DNA of 64,000 nucleotides, taken from assembly GCA_947487895.1 (NCBI GenBank), contig CANKYF010000002.1, positions 434,001 to 498,000 of the forward strand, in the 5' to 3' direction. Within the stretch, counting starts at the first letter, position 1. Every line of letters begins with the position of its first letter. Below the pieces are notes generated by a model. That model was given only the letters and a program-made list of their open reading frames with translations, was not told the DNA's origin and did not search any database. The position numbers and the translations under genes are program-made. Positions 7,312 to 18,246 of this stretch are shown piece after piece. This stretch comes from an uncultured Flavobacteriaceae bacterium. Its GTDB lineage: Bacteria; Bacteroidota; Bacteroidia; Flavobacteriales; Flavobacteriaceae.

Positions 7312-9360
7312 TTATTCTGGATATTCAATTCTTAAATGGTAAATGTTTGCTAGCTTTTGTTTTAGCACTTTTTTTATAGATTGAATTTCTTTAAAAGTAA
7401 TATTTGCATTTAAGAATTGACCTTCTTCAACTTGCTTAGAAATTATATTTTCAACAAAAGCATCTATTTTAGTTGATGTGGGCTCTTTTAGACTTTTTGA
7501 TGCAGCTTCTACACTATCGCACATCATTAAAATAGCCGTTTCCTTACTAAATGGTTTTGGGCCTTGATAACTAAAATCATTCCTGTCCACTTCTTCAAAC
7601 TCCTCTTTTTCCTTCATATAGAAATAATACACTACACTTGTACCGTGATGTGTTCTTATAAAGTCTATAACTCTATCTGGTAATTTGTTTTTTCTGGCTA
7701 TTTCTATTCCATCAATAACATGATTTACAATTATTTGAGCACTTTCCTTAGATGACAACTCATTATGAGGGTTAATACCTGTTGATTGGTTCTCGGTAAA
7801 AAACGTTGGGTTTTTCATTTTACCAATATCGTGATACAATGCGCCTACTCTAACTAACATAGCATTGGCTCCAATTTCGTTAGCCGAAGCTTCTGCCAAA
7901 TTTGCAACATTTAACGAATGATGAAAAGTACCTGGAGCTTTATTAGATAGTTCTTTCAATAATTTTGAATTGGTATCTGACAACTCCAACAATGACACAT
8001 CTGAAACTAATCCAAATAATTTCTCATAAGCATAAATTAAAGGTTGCACAAATAGAGTTGCTAATCCACATAAAATGAACCATATAAAATTTTCCCATTT
8101 TATAGTTGTTACATTCCCTTCATGTATTACAAAAAATGCAAAGTAAGCAATGATGTATATTAAAGTAATTTGCCCAACCGAAATAAACAAATTAGCACGT
8201 TTATAAAGCTCAGAAACTGTTAGTATGGTGACAATACCTGTAATAATTTGTAAAAACATATACTCATAACTATTAGGGACTATAAACCCCAAAAGAAGTA
8301 CTGTTAACACATGTGTAAAAAGTCCTAATCTAGCATCAAAAAAAGCTTTTAAAACCAATGGAAGTATACAAATTGGAACTACATATATATACTTTGAATT
8401 ATAATTTACTGCCAAAGTGGTTATAAAAATTAGTAACAGGACATTGAAAAAGATAAAAGTAACCTTTGTGTTATTTTCATAAACTTCGGTTCTATACTTT
8501 CTTAAAAACAATAGAAGCATCAATAAAACCAGTGCTACTAACAGTGCATATGCAAAAAGCACCCAGTTATAATTGGCCTCATTCCAAACTTGAGATTCAT
8601 ATTCAGATTGTAAAGATTTTAGTTTTTGATATTTATCTCCTTCTACAACTTCACCTTTAGAAATAATTAAAGTGCCTTTTGCAACACTTCCCCTTGTTAA
8701 TGAAATAGTTTCTAATTCTTCTTTTATAGCCCTTTCTGTAAAAGATTTATTATACGTTAAATTAGGCTCAATTAAATCAAAAAATAACGATGTGAATTCA
8801 GTTTTGTAGTTTATTAAATCATTCTTTCTTAAAACGCCATCTATTATTGCAGAAACTCCATTTTGCTTAATTAAATTAGAATAAAAGGCATCTTGTTTTT
8901 TCGTTCTATCTTCTAATATTGCAACTACTTTTTTATCTGAAAAACCATAGTTTTCATGAAGTACTCCAAAGGTGTACAAATCATTCAACACAATTTCTCC
9001 AACATTCTTTAAATTTCGTGTGGTTCTCCGAGTAATAGTATCTGAAAAAACTCTAGAAAATTGTGTTTTATATTTTGCTTTTACCTTAGCTTCTATACTA
9101 TTGTCTTTATCAAAATACAACACGCCATTATCTACAACCTTTTGCTTTTCTGAACTAATTTCTTTATCTGTCTTTCTTATTGCAAAATCAAATGGTGCTT
9201 GTAAATCTTCAGACTGCCAAGGTTTTCCTTTTTCAAAATCATACTTAAATTTTCCGCTCTTTGGAAACAAATAAACTATCAAAAAGGTGGTTATTATAAA
9301 TAAAAGACATTTATAAATCAAGGAATGATTACGGTATAGTTTGTTTATAAAGTCTTTCAT
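7312..9360 (-). CDS. 7TM-HD family phosphohydrolase (PgpH-like cyclic-di-AMP phosphodiesterase)
   Basis: 682 residues. An N-terminal membrane helix (about 15-33) is followed by an extracytoplasmic 7TMR-HDED-type domain (about 45-260), seven membrane segments (about 265-440) and a cytoplasmic HD domain (about 475-640). Metal-binding residues are visible as the HH of GTFHHSLNVA (480-481), His510-Asp511 in YHDIGK, and the later RTHHGT. In PgpH of Listeria this architecture degrades c-di-AMP to pApA in response to outside signals. It is transcribed alone on the minus strand. The nucleotide substrate is by family knowledge, not proof. Confidence 0.88.
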   Translation of the reverse strand: MKDFINKLYRNHSLIYKCLLFIITTFLIVYLFPKSGKFKYDFEKGKPWQSEDLQAPFDFAIRKTDKEISSEKQKVVDNGVLYFDKDNSIEAKVKAKYKTQFSRVFSDTITRRTTRNLKNVGEIVLNDLYTFGVLHENYGFSDKKVVAILEDRTKKQDAFYSNLIKQNGVSAIIDGVLRKNDLINYKTEFTSLFFDLIEPNLTYNKSFTERAIKEELETISLTRGSVAKGTLIISKGEVVEGDKYQKLKSLQSEYESQVWNEANYNWVLFAYALLVALVLLMLLLFLRKYRTEVYENNTKVTFIFFNVLLLIFITTLAVNYNSKYIYVVPICILPLVLKAFFDARLGLFTHVLTVLLLGFIVPNSYEYMFLQIITGIVTILTVSELYKRANLFISVGQITLIYIIAYFAFFVIHEGNVTTIKWENFIWFILCGLATLFVQPLIYAYEKLFGLVSDVSLLELSDTNSKLLKELSNKAPGTFHHSLNVANLAEASANEIGANAMLVRVGALYHDIGKMKNPTFFTENQSTGINPHNELSSKESAQIIVNHVIDGIEIARKNKLPDRVIDFIRTHHGTSVVYYFYMKEKEEFEEVDRNDFSYQGPKPFSKETAILMMCDSVEAASKSLKEPTSTKIDAFVENIISKQVEEGQFLNANITFKEIQSIKKVLKQKLANIYHLRIEYPE

Positions 9361-9576
9361 TTAAAAAATGGTGTTTTCAGTGATTTAAATCATAAATCTT
9401 TAATGAGTCAAATATAATTCAATATTAATCAGTAGTATTAAAAGAATATTTATTCATTCTGGCTCATTTCAAATGTAATAAATTCTATGGTTTCTAGATT
9501 TTTATAATTAGGGAATCCTTATAAAAACTACTAAAAATTGATTATTTTCGTTGCAATTATTTCAAAAGTTTAAAAA

Positions 9577-10755
9577 ATGAGTAAAGATGTAGTAATTGTT
9601 TCGGCAGCTAGAACGCCTATTGGTAGTTTTTTAGGTGCCTTATCAACTATTCCAGCTCCAAAATTGGGGGCTGTGGCGATTGAGGGAGCTTTGAAAAAAA
9701 TAGACTTAAAACCTGAAATGGTCCAAGAGGTCATAATGGGAAATGTTGTTCAGGCAGGCACAGGTCAAGCACCTGCTCGACAAGCTGCAATTTATGCAGG
9801 TATTCCTAATACAGTTCCTTGTACAACGGTTAATAAAGTATGTGCTTCTGGTATGAAAACGGTTATGCAAGCTGCACAGTCTATAGCATTAGGAGATGCA
9901 GACATTATAGTCGCTGGAGGCATGGAAAACATGAGTTTAATTCCACATTATCTCTATACTAGAACAGGCACTAAATTTGGTCCAACAACTATGGTTGATG
10001 GTATGCAAAAAGACGGTTTGGTTGATGCTTATGATGAAAACGCTATGGGTGTTTGTGCAGATGCTTGTGCTTTAGAATATGAATTTTCTAGAGAAGACCA
10101 AGATGCCTTTGCAATTCAATCTTATAATAGATCTAAAGCAGCATGGGACAACGGGAAATTTAAAAATGAAGTTGTACCTGTAGAAGTTGCGCAAAGACGA
10201 GGTGAACCTTTATTAGTTGATACAGATCAAGAATATACAAATGTAAAAATTGAAAAAATTCCAGCTTTACGACCAGCATTTACAAAAGAAGGGACTGTTA
10301 CAGCTGCAAACGCTTCAACTATAAATGATGGTGCAGCTGCCTTGGTTTTAATGAGTAAGGAAAAAGCAAAAGAATTGGGATTAAACCCCCTTGCAACTAT
10401 AAAAAGTTATGCAGATGCTGCTCATGAGCCAGAATGGTTTACTACTGCTCCGGCAAAAGCTTTACCTAAAGCATTAGTTAAAGCTAATATTTCTATAGAA
10501 GATGTTGATTATTTTGAATTTAATGAAGCATTTTCTGTTGTTGGTTTGGCTAACATGAAAATTCTAAATCTAAATGATTCTAACGTAAATGTAAATGGTG
10601 GGGCCGTTTCTTTAGGGCATCCTCTAGGCTGTTCTGGTGCTAGAATTATTGTTACACTTTTAAATGTTTTAGAACAAAACAATGCTAAAATTGGTGCAGC
10701 TGCTATTTGTAATGGTGGTGGTGGTGCTTCTGCAATTGTTTTAGAACGTAACTAA
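9577..10755 (+). CDS. Acetyl-CoA C-acetyltransferase (thiolase)
   Basis: 392 residues, standard for biosynthetic or degradative thiolases. The catalytic residues are all seen: nucleophile Cys89 in NKVCASG, His348 in SLGHPLG and Cys378 in CNGGGG. It interconverts acetoacetyl-CoA and acetyl-CoA in fatty-acid or branched-chain amino-acid metabolism. The start ATG at 9577 is 27 bases after a -7-like element TATTTTCG (9543-9550, one mismatch to TAnnTTTG). The C40 peptidase gene follows after 9 bases and is probably co-transcribed. AtoB-like is the best guess; a longer-chain thiolase (FadA) is less likely from the motifs. Confidence 0.92.
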   Translation: MSKDVVIVSAARTPIGSFLGALSTIPAPKLGAVAIEGALKKIDLKPEMVQEVIMGNVVQAGTGQAPARQAAIYAGIPNTVPCTTVNKVCASGMKTVMQAAQSIALGDADIIVAGGMENMSLIPHYLYTRTGTKFGPTTMVDGMQKDGLVDAYDENAMGVCADACALEYEFSREDQDAFAIQSYNRSKAAWDNGKFKNEVVPVEVAQRRGEPLLVDTDQEYTNVKIEKIPALRPAFTKEGTVTAANASTINDGAAALVLMSKEKAKELGLNPLATIKSYADAAHEPEWFTTAPAKALPKALVKANISIEDVDYFEFNEAFSVVGLANMKILNLNDSNVNVNGGAVSLGHPLGCSGARIIVTLLNVLEQNNAKIGAAAICNGGGGASAIVLERN

Positions 10756-10764
10756 ATTGATTTA

Positions 10765-11514
10765 ATGCAGTACGGAATTTGTAGTTTAAGTGTTGTTCCT
10801 TTAAGAAATGAACCTGCTGATACCAGTGAACTTGTAACACAAGTTTTATATGGCGATTTTTTTAAGGTTATTGAACAACGTAAAAAATGGAGTAAGATAA
10901 GGCTAGCCTTTGATGCTTATGAAGGATGGATTGACAATAAACAATATCTTGAAATTTCTGAAGACAACTACAAAGTATTAAACAAAGAAACTCCAAAGTT
11001 ATCTTTAGATTTGGTAGAATTTATACAGGATTCTAACAACCAATTACATCCTATTTTATTAGGAGGGAGCTTAAATGGTCTTTCTCTATTAAATCATTCT
11101 TTTGACGGTAACTTAGTTGAAGGAAAGAGTGCAAAAACCAATATTGTTAAAACTGCTTTTTTATACCTAAATACGCCTTACCTATGGGGAGGAAAAACTC
11201 CTTTTGGAATTGACTGCTCTGGATTTACTCAAATGGTCTATAAATTAAACGGCTATAAATTACTTAGAGATGCTTCTCAACAGGCAACGCAAGGAGAGGC
11301 TTTAAGTTTTATTGAAGAAAGTGAACCTGGCGATTTAGCTTTTTTTGACAACAATGAAGGTGTAATTACACATGTAGGAATCATCATGAAAGATAACTAT
11401 ATTATCCACGCCCATGGACAAGTAAGGATAGATAGGCTAGATCATTCAGGGATTTACAATGCCGACAAAAGAACTCATACACATAAACTAAGAGTTATAA
11501 AAAAGATTATTTAA
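10765..11514 (+). CDS. C40 family peptidase (NlpC/P60) with N-terminal SH3-like domain
   Basis: 249 residues. Residues about 1-65 form a bacterial SH3-like domain (EGWIDNKQYL). The C-terminal half is NlpC/P60 with catalytic Cys151 in GIDCSGFTQ, His203 in THVGII and third residue His215 in HAHGQ. These enzymes cut peptide bonds in peptidoglycan stems, typically gamma-D-glutamyl-diamino-acid links. There is no signal peptide from the ATG at 10765, so it may act on recycled muropeptides in the cytoplasm, like YkfC-type enzymes. It is followed by a strong terminator. Confidence 0.9.
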   Translation: MQYGICSLSVVPLRNEPADTSELVTQVLYGDFFKVIEQRKKWSKIRLAFDAYEGWIDNKQYLEISEDNYKVLNKETPKLSLDLVEFIQDSNNQLHPILLGGSLNGLSLLNHSFDGNLVEGKSAKTNIVKTAFLYLNTPYLWGGKTPFGIDCSGFTQMVYKLNGYKLLRDASQQATQGEALSFIEESEPGDLAFFDNNEGVITHVGIIMKDNYIIHAHGQVRIDRLDHSGIYNADKRTHTHKLRVIKKII

Positions 11515-11517
11515 AAT

Positions 11518-11546
11518 AAAAAAGCCACTTTAAAGCGGCTTTTTTA
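11518..11546. terminator. Bidirectional terminator between C40 peptidase and TPR genes
   Basis: Stem AAGCC-A-CTT against AAG-C-GGCTT, with an A run before it and a T run after it, so it can act in both directions between convergent genes. Confidence 0.8.
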
Positions 11547-11562
11547 TGATATCTATATACAA

Positions 11563-12813
11563 TTAGTTTCCTGCTTCAAGAGCATCAACTTTTGCCTTTA
11601 ATTCTTTATACTTATCGTTTTCTTCTAGAATACTGTAAATACTCATTAAAGTCCTTGCCGCATCTATATTTTTAGAATCAATTTCTAAAACTTTTAATAA
11701 ATAAGGTTGAGCTGCAGCATATACATCTCTTTTTTCCTTTTTTAATACCTCATAACGTCTTTCATCGGCAGCAGATAAACCTAAATTACCCATTTCTTCA
11801 GTAATTATAGCATCTCTTTCTAAAATTAACGAAGATAAATTAATATAGGCGTTCACGTAATTAGGATCTAAGTCAACTGCTTTCTCATAGTAAGCCTTGG
11901 CTTGCTCTTTTTCACCTGATTCAGCAGAAACCACTCCTAAGTTATATTGCAACTCTGCATTGTCAGGATCCATTTTAGTAGCCTTCTCTAATATATTTTT
12001 AAACTCTTCCTTATTACCCATTTTAAAATGAACATTGGCTTCAGAAAGCATTAAATCAATATCATCTGGAGACTCTGCTCTAGCATCTTTCATTGCTTCA
12101 AGCGCTTTTTCATTATCACCTTGACTTATATATATAAGAGCAACATTCTTAACAATCTCTGGCTTCTTTGACTTAGTTACTTCCTCTGTTGCAGTTGTAT
12201 GTGTTTTGGCTTTAACAGAAACATCCCTTAACTCTTTATTAGGAAAAGGTTCTTTCTCTCCTGTTTCTTTGTTAATTGCAAAATACTGAGTAGTAATACC
12301 TGTATAACCTAATTGCTTTAATTTTTCATACAATACTAAAGCTCTATCGTACTCCTTAACATTTACAGATGTTGCAGCAGCGTAATAGAGTAAAGTGGTA
12401 TCTTTTTCAGTTACGTTATAAGCTTTTTCAAAATATTTTGATGCTGAAGAATAATCGTTTTTTTCATAAAAACCATTCCCTTTTTGTAGTAAAGAGTTCG
12501 CTATATCTTGCTTTAGTTGAGTAATCTCCGTTGAATAAGCAGATTTAACATTTCCAAAACTTTCTAATGCTTGGTCTAAATCATTTAAATTTCCTGCACC
12601 ACCAGCATAGAAAGCTTTTCCTTCTAAAAAGTAAAACTTGTCTTTAGTCTTATCATCCATTGCAGACATCAAAGATTTTGCTTGATTTATAGCTGCTTTA
12701 GCTTCTGCAAATTTACTACCTTTAATAGCTTTTTCTGCTTCTTTTAACTCTTTTTTCTGAGCGAATGAAAAGCTACATGCTAATGATAAAGCTATAATAA
12801 ATTGTTTTTTCAT
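11563..12813 (-). CDS. Exported tetratricopeptide repeat protein
   Basis: 416 residues with a cleavable signal peptide (MKKQFIIALSLACSFSFAQ). TPR units are visible across the protein, for example ALEAMKDARAESPDDIDLML, and AKAYYEKAVDLDPNYVNAY near the C-terminus. TPRs are protein-docking scaffolds, here likely periplasmic. It starts 21 bases after the gyrA stop, so it is probably in the gyrA transcript, an arrangement I believe is common in flavobacteria. No catalytic motif is seen and the specific role is unknown. Confidence 0.88.
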   Translation of the reverse strand: MKKQFIIALSLACSFSFAQKKELKEAEKAIKGSKFAEAKAAINQAKSLMSAMDDKTKDKFYFLEGKAFYAGGAGNLNDLDQALESFGNVKSAYSTEITQLKQDIANSLLQKGNGFYEKNDYSSASKYFEKAYNVTEKDTTLLYYAAATSVNVKEYDRALVLYEKLKQLGYTGITTQYFAINKETGEKEPFPNKELRDVSVKAKTHTTATEEVTKSKKPEIVKNVALIYISQGDNEKALEAMKDARAESPDDIDLMLSEANVHFKMGNKEEFKNILEKATKMDPDNAELQYNLGVVSAESGEKEQAKAYYEKAVDLDPNYVNAYINLSSLILERDAIITEEMGNLGLSAADERRYEVLKKEKRDVYAAAQPYLLKVLEIDSKNIDAARTLMSIYSILEENDKYKELKAKVDALEAGN

Positions 12814-12834
12814 TTTTTAAATACTATTAAATTA

Positions 12835-15405
12835 TTAATTATCGGTGTTGTCATTATTCACATTTGTATCAAGAGTTGTGCCATCTTCCCCAACACCTTT
12901 ATTTTCAATGGTTTCCTCTCCTTCAGTTTCTTCTACATCATCTTCATCATGCATTACTTTAGCTACCGCAGCAATAGAATCATTGCCTTTTAAATTGATT
13001 AATTTAACTCCTTGAGTAGCTCTCCCCATAGTTCTTAAGTTTTCAATCTCTAACCTAATAGCAATACCTGATTTGTTAATGATCATTAAATCATCATTAT
13101 CTGTTACTGTTTTAATTGCAACAAGTTTTCCTGTTTTTTCCGTTACAGATATGGTCTTAACCCCTTTTCCTCCTCTGTTAGTAATTCTATATACAGGTTC
13201 TCCATCTTCTGGATCATCAATATATGTACGTTTACCATATCCATTTTCAGAAACAACTAATACAGTTTCTTCTTGCGGATTATTAACTGTAATCATACCA
13301 ATCACTTCATCTCCTGGGCCTGCTAAGGTTATACCTCTTACACCAGAAGCTCCACGACCCATAGGTCTTGTTTTAGCTTCTTCAAATCTGATAGCCTTAC
13401 CAGATTTAAGTGCCAACATAACTTGACTATCTCCTGTTGTTAATTTGGCTTCTAAAAGTTCATCACCTTCTTTAATGGTGATGGCATTAATACCATTAGT
13501 TCTAGGTCTAGAATATTGCTCTAAAGATGTTTTCTTAACCTGACCATTTTTGGTAGCCATTATTACATAATGATTATTTATGTATTCTTCGTCTTTTAAA
13601 TCTTGAGTACAGATAAAAGCTTTTACTTTATCATCTTGTTCAATATTTATAAGGTTTTGAATAGCTCTTCCTTTAGATGTTTTGCTTCCTTCAGGAATTT
13701 CATAAACACGCATCCAGAAACATTTTCCTTTTTGAGTGAAGAACAACATATATTGGTGATTAGTACCTACAAATAAATGTTCTAAGAAATCTTCATTTCT
13801 AGTTGTTGATGCTTTTTGACCAACGCCTCCTCTATTTTGTGTTTTATATTCTGTTAAAGATGTTCTTTTAATATAACCTGCATGAGAAATAGTAATCACT
13901 ACTTTTTCATTTGGAATCATATCTTCAATACTCAAATCTCCACCTGCGTATTCTATTTGAGAACGACGTTCATCTCCATATTTATCTCTAACAACGATGA
14001 GTTCTTCTTTAATGATATCCATTCGACGATCTTTTCTATCCAAGATATCCTTAAGATCCTCAATTGTTTTCATGATTTCATCATACTCTGAACGTAATTT
14101 ATCTTGTTCTAAGCCTGTTAACTGACGCAAACGCATCTCTACAATAGCTTTCGCTTGAATTTCAGAAAGCTCAAAACGTTTAATTAAATTTGCTCGCGCT
14201 TCATCAGCATTAGAAGATCCTCTTATGATTGAAATAACTTCATCAATATTATCTGAAGCTATAATTAATCCTTCTAAAATATGAGCTCTTTCTTCAGCTT
14301 TACGTAATTCATATGTAGTACGACGAACAACGACTTCATGTCTATGTTCTACGAAATAATGAATCAATTCCTTTAAGTTTAATAACTGTGGTCTTCCATT
14401 AACTAAAGCAATGTTATTGACACTAAATGAGGATTGTAGAGCAGTATACTTAAATAATTTGTTTAAAACAATATTTGGTATAGCGTCACGTTTTAATACG
14501 TAAACAATTCGCATACCATTTCTATCAGACTCATCACGAATAAGAGAAATACCTTCCAGTTTTTTATCGTTTACCAAGTCAGCAGTTTTCTTAATCATAT
14601 CTGCCTTATTAACTTGGTATGGAATTTCATCAACAATAATACATTCTCTACCGTTAACCTCTTCAATATTGGCTTTACCACGCATTACAATACGACCTCT
14701 TCCAGTATGAAAAGCTTCTTTTACACCATCATACCCGTAAATAGTTCCGCCAGTTGGAAAATCTGGAGCCTTAATGTGCTGTATAAGCTCATCTATTTCT
14801 ATCTCATTATTATCAATATAAGCTACCGTTCCATTTACAACTTCTGTTAAATTATGAGGAGGCATATTAGTTGCCATTCCCACAGCAATACCAGATGCTC
14901 CATTAACTAAAAGCCCAGGGATACGAGTTGGCAAAACTGTTGGTTCCTGTAAAGTATCATCAAAGTTTAGCTTATGGTCTACAGTCTCTTTATCAATATC
15001 TGCCAACATGTCTTCCGAAATCTTACGCATACGAGCTTCCGTATAACGCATTGCGGCCGGACTATCACCATCAATTGAACCAAAGTTTCCTTGACCATCT
15101 ACTAGCATATATCGTAAACTCCATTCTTGAGCCATACGAACCATCGCATCATAAACTGATGTATCACCATGAGGGTGATATTTACCTAAAACCTCACCAA
15201 CTATTCTTGCAGATTTTTTATGTGCCGAACTTGCTCTAACACCTAGTTCATGCATACCATATAACACACGTCTATGAACAGGTTTTAAACCATCTCTAAC
15301 GTCTGGTAAAGCACGTGACACAATGACTGACATTGAATAATCAATGTAAGCCGATTTCATTTCATCTTCAATATTAATAGGAATCAATTTTTCTCCTTCT
15401 GCCAT
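12835..15405 (-). CDS. gyrA: DNA gyrase subunit A
   Basis: 856 residues. The breakage-reunion domain has catalytic Tyr121 in AAMRYTEAR. The quinolone-determining region reads [10 protein letters not shown], with Thr82 at the position of E. coli Ser83 and Asp86 at the position of Asp87. Thr here is, as I recall, the wild-type state in Flavobacterium and not by itself a resistance call. The C-terminal wrapping domain has a diverged GyrA box (QNRGGVGQ) and beta-pinwheel blades. The protein ends in a Glu/Asp/Asn-rich tail of about 40 residues. With GyrB it introduces negative supercoils. Confidence 0.98.
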   Translation of the reverse strand: MAEGEKLIPINIEDEMKSAYIDYSMSVIVSRALPDVRDGLKPVHRRVLYGMHELGVRASSAHKKSARIVGEVLGKYHPHGDTSVYDAMVRMAQEWSLRYMLVDGQGNFGSIDGDSPAAMRYTEARMRKISEDMLADIDKETVDHKLNFDDTLQEPTVLPTRIPGLLVNGASGIAVGMATNMPPHNLTEVVNGTVAYIDNNEIEIDELIQHIKAPDFPTGGTIYGYDGVKEAFHTGRGRIVMRGKANIEEVNGRECIIVDEIPYQVNKADMIKKTADLVNDKKLEGISLIRDESDRNGMRIVYVLKRDAIPNIVLNKLFKYTALQSSFSVNNIALVNGRPQLLNLKELIHYFVEHRHEVVVRRTTYELRKAEERAHILEGLIIASDNIDEVISIIRGSSNADEARANLIKRFELSEIQAKAIVEMRLRQLTGLEQDKLRSEYDEIMKTIEDLKDILDRKDRRMDIIKEELIVVRDKYGDERRSQIEYAGGDLSIEDMIPNEKVVITISHAGYIKRTSLTEYKTQNRGGVGQKASTTRNEDFLEHLFVGTNHQYMLFFTQKGKCFWMRVYEIPEGSKTSKGRAIQNLINIEQDDKVKAFICTQDLKDEEYINNHYVIMATKNGQVKKTSLEQYSRPRTNGINAITIKEGDELLEAKLTTGDSQVMLALKSGKAIRFEEAKTRPMGRGASGVRGITLAGPGDEVIGMITVNNPQEETVLVVSENGYGKRTYIDDPEDGEPVYRITNRGGKGVKTISVTEKTGKLVAIKTVTDNDDLMIINKSGIAIRLEIENLRTMGRATQGVKLINLKGNDSIAAVAKVMHDEDDVEETEGEETIENKGVGEDGTTLDTNVNNDNTDN

Positions 15406-15665
15406 ATATATTCAATTAGTATTTTAAGAGTTTTTCAAAACATGCTAATATAATTATTTCATTATTGTGAATAACTGATTTTAGCTAGTTTTTTAAGACT
15501 ATTTATTAACAATTTTACACCTAATTTTCGTTAATAAGTATAAGATTGAAAACTTTGATTTATTAAAGTTTTTTTTGTCAATTAGCACCTGACACATAAT
15601 TTGAGGTATAGTTTTTGCCTTTAGTTAAATGTTTTACTATTTTTAATGCAGAAAGGAACTTAATT

Positions 15666-18206
15666 ATGGATGATAATTTTTCACCAAGAGTAAAAGATGT
15701 AATTGCATACAGTAAAGAAGAAGCATTGCGTTTAGGTCATGATTTTATTGGAACTGAACATTTAATGCTAGGACTCTTACGTGATGGAAACGGAAAAGCA
15801 ATAAATATATTGAATGCTTTAGATATAGATTTAAACCATTTAAGAAGAAAAGTTGAGATTTTAAGTCCCGCTAATCCAAATATTGCCATTGCCACAAATC
15901 AAAAAAAGAACTTACATCTTACAAGACAAGCAGAACGCGCATTAAAGACGACCTTTTTAGAAGCCAAATTGTTTCAAAGTACGTCTATTAATACTGCTCA
16001 TCTGTTGTTATGTATTCTTAGAAACGAAAACGACCCAACTACTAAACTTTTAAATAAATTAAAAGTTGACTACGATAATGTTAAAGAACAATTTAAGCTT
16101 ATGATTACAAACGATAACGATTATATAGATCCAAAAGCAGAATCTTTTCAAGATGACACTCCAAATCCAGAGGACGAATCATCAAAAGACATTTTTAATT
16201 CGCCTTCAGGCAAAACAAACAAGAAGTCTAAAACACCCGTTTTAGATAATTTTGGGCGTGATTTAACGGCCTTAGCTGAAGAAGGTAAACTTGACCCTGT
16301 TGTGGGGAGAGAAAAAGAAATACAGCGCGTTTCTCAAATTTTAAGTAGGAGAAAGAAAAACAATCCGCTTTTAATTGGAGAACCTGGTGTTGGTAAATCG
16401 GCTATAGCTGAAGGGTTAGCACTTAGAATAGTAAAACGAAAAGTCTCTAGAATTCTTTTTAATAAACGCGTAGTTACTCTTGATTTAGCTAGTTTGGTTG
16501 CAGGTACAAAATACAGAGGACAGTTTGAAGAGCGCATGAAAGCTGTTATGAATGAACTTGAAAAGAATGATGATGTTATTCTTTTTATTGATGAAATTCA
16601 CACCATTGTTGGTGCTGGTGGAGCCACAGGAAGTTTAGATGCTTCTAATATGTTTAAACCTGCTCTAGCACGTGGTGAAATTCAATGTATAGGTGCCACT
16701 ACGCTTGATGAGTACAGGCAGTACATAGAGAAAGATGGTGCTTTAGAACGTAGGTTCCAGAAGGTAATAGTTGAGCCTACTAGTGTTGAAGAAACTATTG
16801 AAATTCTTAACAATATTAAAGGTAAATATGAAGAACATCATAATGTTGATTATACACAAGAGGCTATTGAAGCATGTGTTAAATTAACTAATAGATATAT
16901 GACCGAACGTTTTCTTCCAGACAAAGCTATAGATGCTTTAGACGAAGCTGGGTCTCGTGTTCATATTACCAATATTGATGTTCCTAAACAAATCATTGAG
17001 CTTGAAAAGAAGCTTGAAGAGATAAAAGAAACTAAGAATGCTGTTGTTAGAAAGCAGAAATATGAAGAAGCTGCTAAGCTTAGAGATGATGAAAAACGTA
17101 TTGAAAAGGAATTATCTGTAGCGCAAGAAAAATGGGAAGAAGATACCAAACAACATCGTGAAGTAGTAACAGAAGACAATGTAGCCGATGTTATTTCAAT
17201 GATGACGGGTGTTCCTGTAAACAGAATTGCTCAAACAGAAATTAACAAATTGGCTGAATTACCTAACCTTATTAAGGGTAAAGTAATTGGTCAAGACGAA
17301 GCCGTTTCTAAAGTAGTAAAAGCCATTCAGCGTAACCGTGCCGGATTAAAAGATCCTAATAAACCAATTGGGTCATTTATATTTTTAGGTCAAACTGGTG
17401 TTGGTAAAACCCAATTGGCTAAAATTTTATCTAGAGAATTATTTGATAGTGAAGATTCTTTGGTTAGAATAGATATGAGCGAATACATGGAGAAATTTGC
17501 TATTTCTAGATTAATTGGAGCACCTCCAGGATACGTTGGTTACGAAGAAGGTGGACAATTAACCGAAAAAGTAAGACGTAAACCTTATGCTGTTATTCTT
17601 TTAGATGAGATTGAAAAAGCACATCCAGATGTATTTAACATGTTATTACAAGTTCTTGATGATGGGTACTTAACAGATAGTTTAGGTAGAAAGATAGATT
17701 TTAGAAATACTATAATCATCATGACATCTAATATTGGAGCCAGAAAACTTAAAGACTTTGGTACTGGTGTTGGTTTTGGTACAGCTGCTCAAAAAGCTCA
17801 AGAAGATGCCAATGCGAGAAGTGTCATAGAAAACGCTTTAAAGAAGTCTTTTGCTCCTGAGTTTTTAAATAGAATTGATGATGTTATTGTGTTTAACGCT
17901 CTTGAAAAAGAAGACATCAACAAAATTATTGATATTGAATTAGAAAAACTTTTAACACGTATAAAAGGTCTTGGTTACATTTTAGAATTAACAAAAAAAG
18001 CCAAAGACTATATTGCCGATAAAGGGTTTGATAAGCAATATGGTGCAAGACCTTTAAAAAGAGCTATTCAAAAATATATTGAAGATGCACTAGCTGAAGA
18101 AATTGTAGCTTCCAATATTCAAGAAGGCGATAAAATTAAAATAGATTTAGATAAAGCATCTAATGAACTGCAAATTACCATTGAAAAAACAGAGAAATCT
18201 GCTTAA
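15666..18206 (+). CDS. clpC: ATP-dependent Clp protease ATP-binding subunit ClpC
   Basis: 846 residues from the ATG at 15666, chosen because an AAAGGA ribosome site lies just upstream (15652-15657) and the protein then starts MDDNFSPRVKDV, as ClpC proteins do. A TTG 51 bases earlier is open but adds an atypical leader. Domains in order are the Clp N-domain repeats (about 1-150), AAA1 with Walker A GEPGVGKS at 238-245, a middle UVR-like coiled coil (KYEEAAKLRDDEK), and AAA2 with Walker A GQTGVGKT at 575-582. It unfolds proteins for ClpP in stress and quality control. Confidence 0.95.
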   Translation: MDDNFSPRVKDVIAYSKEEALRLGHDFIGTEHLMLGLLRDGNGKAINILNALDIDLNHLRRKVEILSPANPNIAIATNQKKNLHLTRQAERALKTTFLEAKLFQSTSINTAHLLLCILRNENDPTTKLLNKLKVDYDNVKEQFKLMITNDNDYIDPKAESFQDDTPNPEDESSKDIFNSPSGKTNKKSKTPVLDNFGRDLTALAEEGKLDPVVGREKEIQRVSQILSRRKKNNPLLIGEPGVGKSAIAEGLALRIVKRKVSRILFNKRVVTLDLASLVAGTKYRGQFEERMKAVMNELEKNDDVILFIDEIHTIVGAGGATGSLDASNMFKPALARGEIQCIGATTLDEYRQYIEKDGALERRFQKVIVEPTSVEETIEILNNIKGKYEEHHNVDYTQEAIEACVKLTNRYMTERFLPDKAIDALDEAGSRVHITNIDVPKQIIELEKKLEEIKETKNAVVRKQKYEEAAKLRDDEKRIEKELSVAQEKWEEDTKQHREVVTEDNVADVISMMTGVPVNRIAQTEINKLAELPNLIKGKVIGQDEAVSKVVKAIQRNRAGLKDPNKPIGSFIFLGQTGVGKTQLAKILSRELFDSEDSLVRIDMSEYMEKFAISRLIGAPPGYVGYEEGGQLTEKVRRKPYAVILLDEIEKAHPDVFNMLLQVLDDGYLTDSLGRKIDFRNTIIIMTSNIGARKLKDFGTGVGFGTAAQKAQEDANARSVIENALKKSFAPEFLNRIDDVIVFNALEKEDINKIIDIELEKLLTRIKGLGYILELTKKAKDYIADKGFDKQYGARPLKRAIQKYIEDALAEEIVASNIQEGDKIKIDLDKASNELQITIEKTEKSA

Positions 18207-18211
18207 ATAAA

Positions 18212-18245
18212 AAAAAGCTCGAAAGTTATCTTTCGAGCTTTTTTC
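18212..18245. terminator. Bidirectional terminator between clpC and the AsnC-type regulator
   Basis: Stem AAAAAGCTCGAAAG with its complement around TTAT, flanked by an A run on the left and a T run on the right. It separates convergent genes and slightly abuts the regulator's stop codon at 18247. Confidence 0.88.
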
Positions 18246-18246
18246 T

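Noticed and set aside
6964-7342. Open frames of about 100 codons over the tRNA pair on both strands
   Set aside because: They run through two clear tRNA genes and a terminator, so they are not coding.
12835-15405. Quinolone-resistance mutation in GyrA (Thr at the Ser83 position)
   Set aside because: Thr is, to my knowledge, the normal residue in flavobacterial GyrA, so no resistance can be claimed.
15615-15665. Longer N-terminus of ClpC from a TTG codon
   Set aside because: The ATG at 15666 has a good ribosome site and gives the conserved ClpC start, while the extra 17 residues are atypical.
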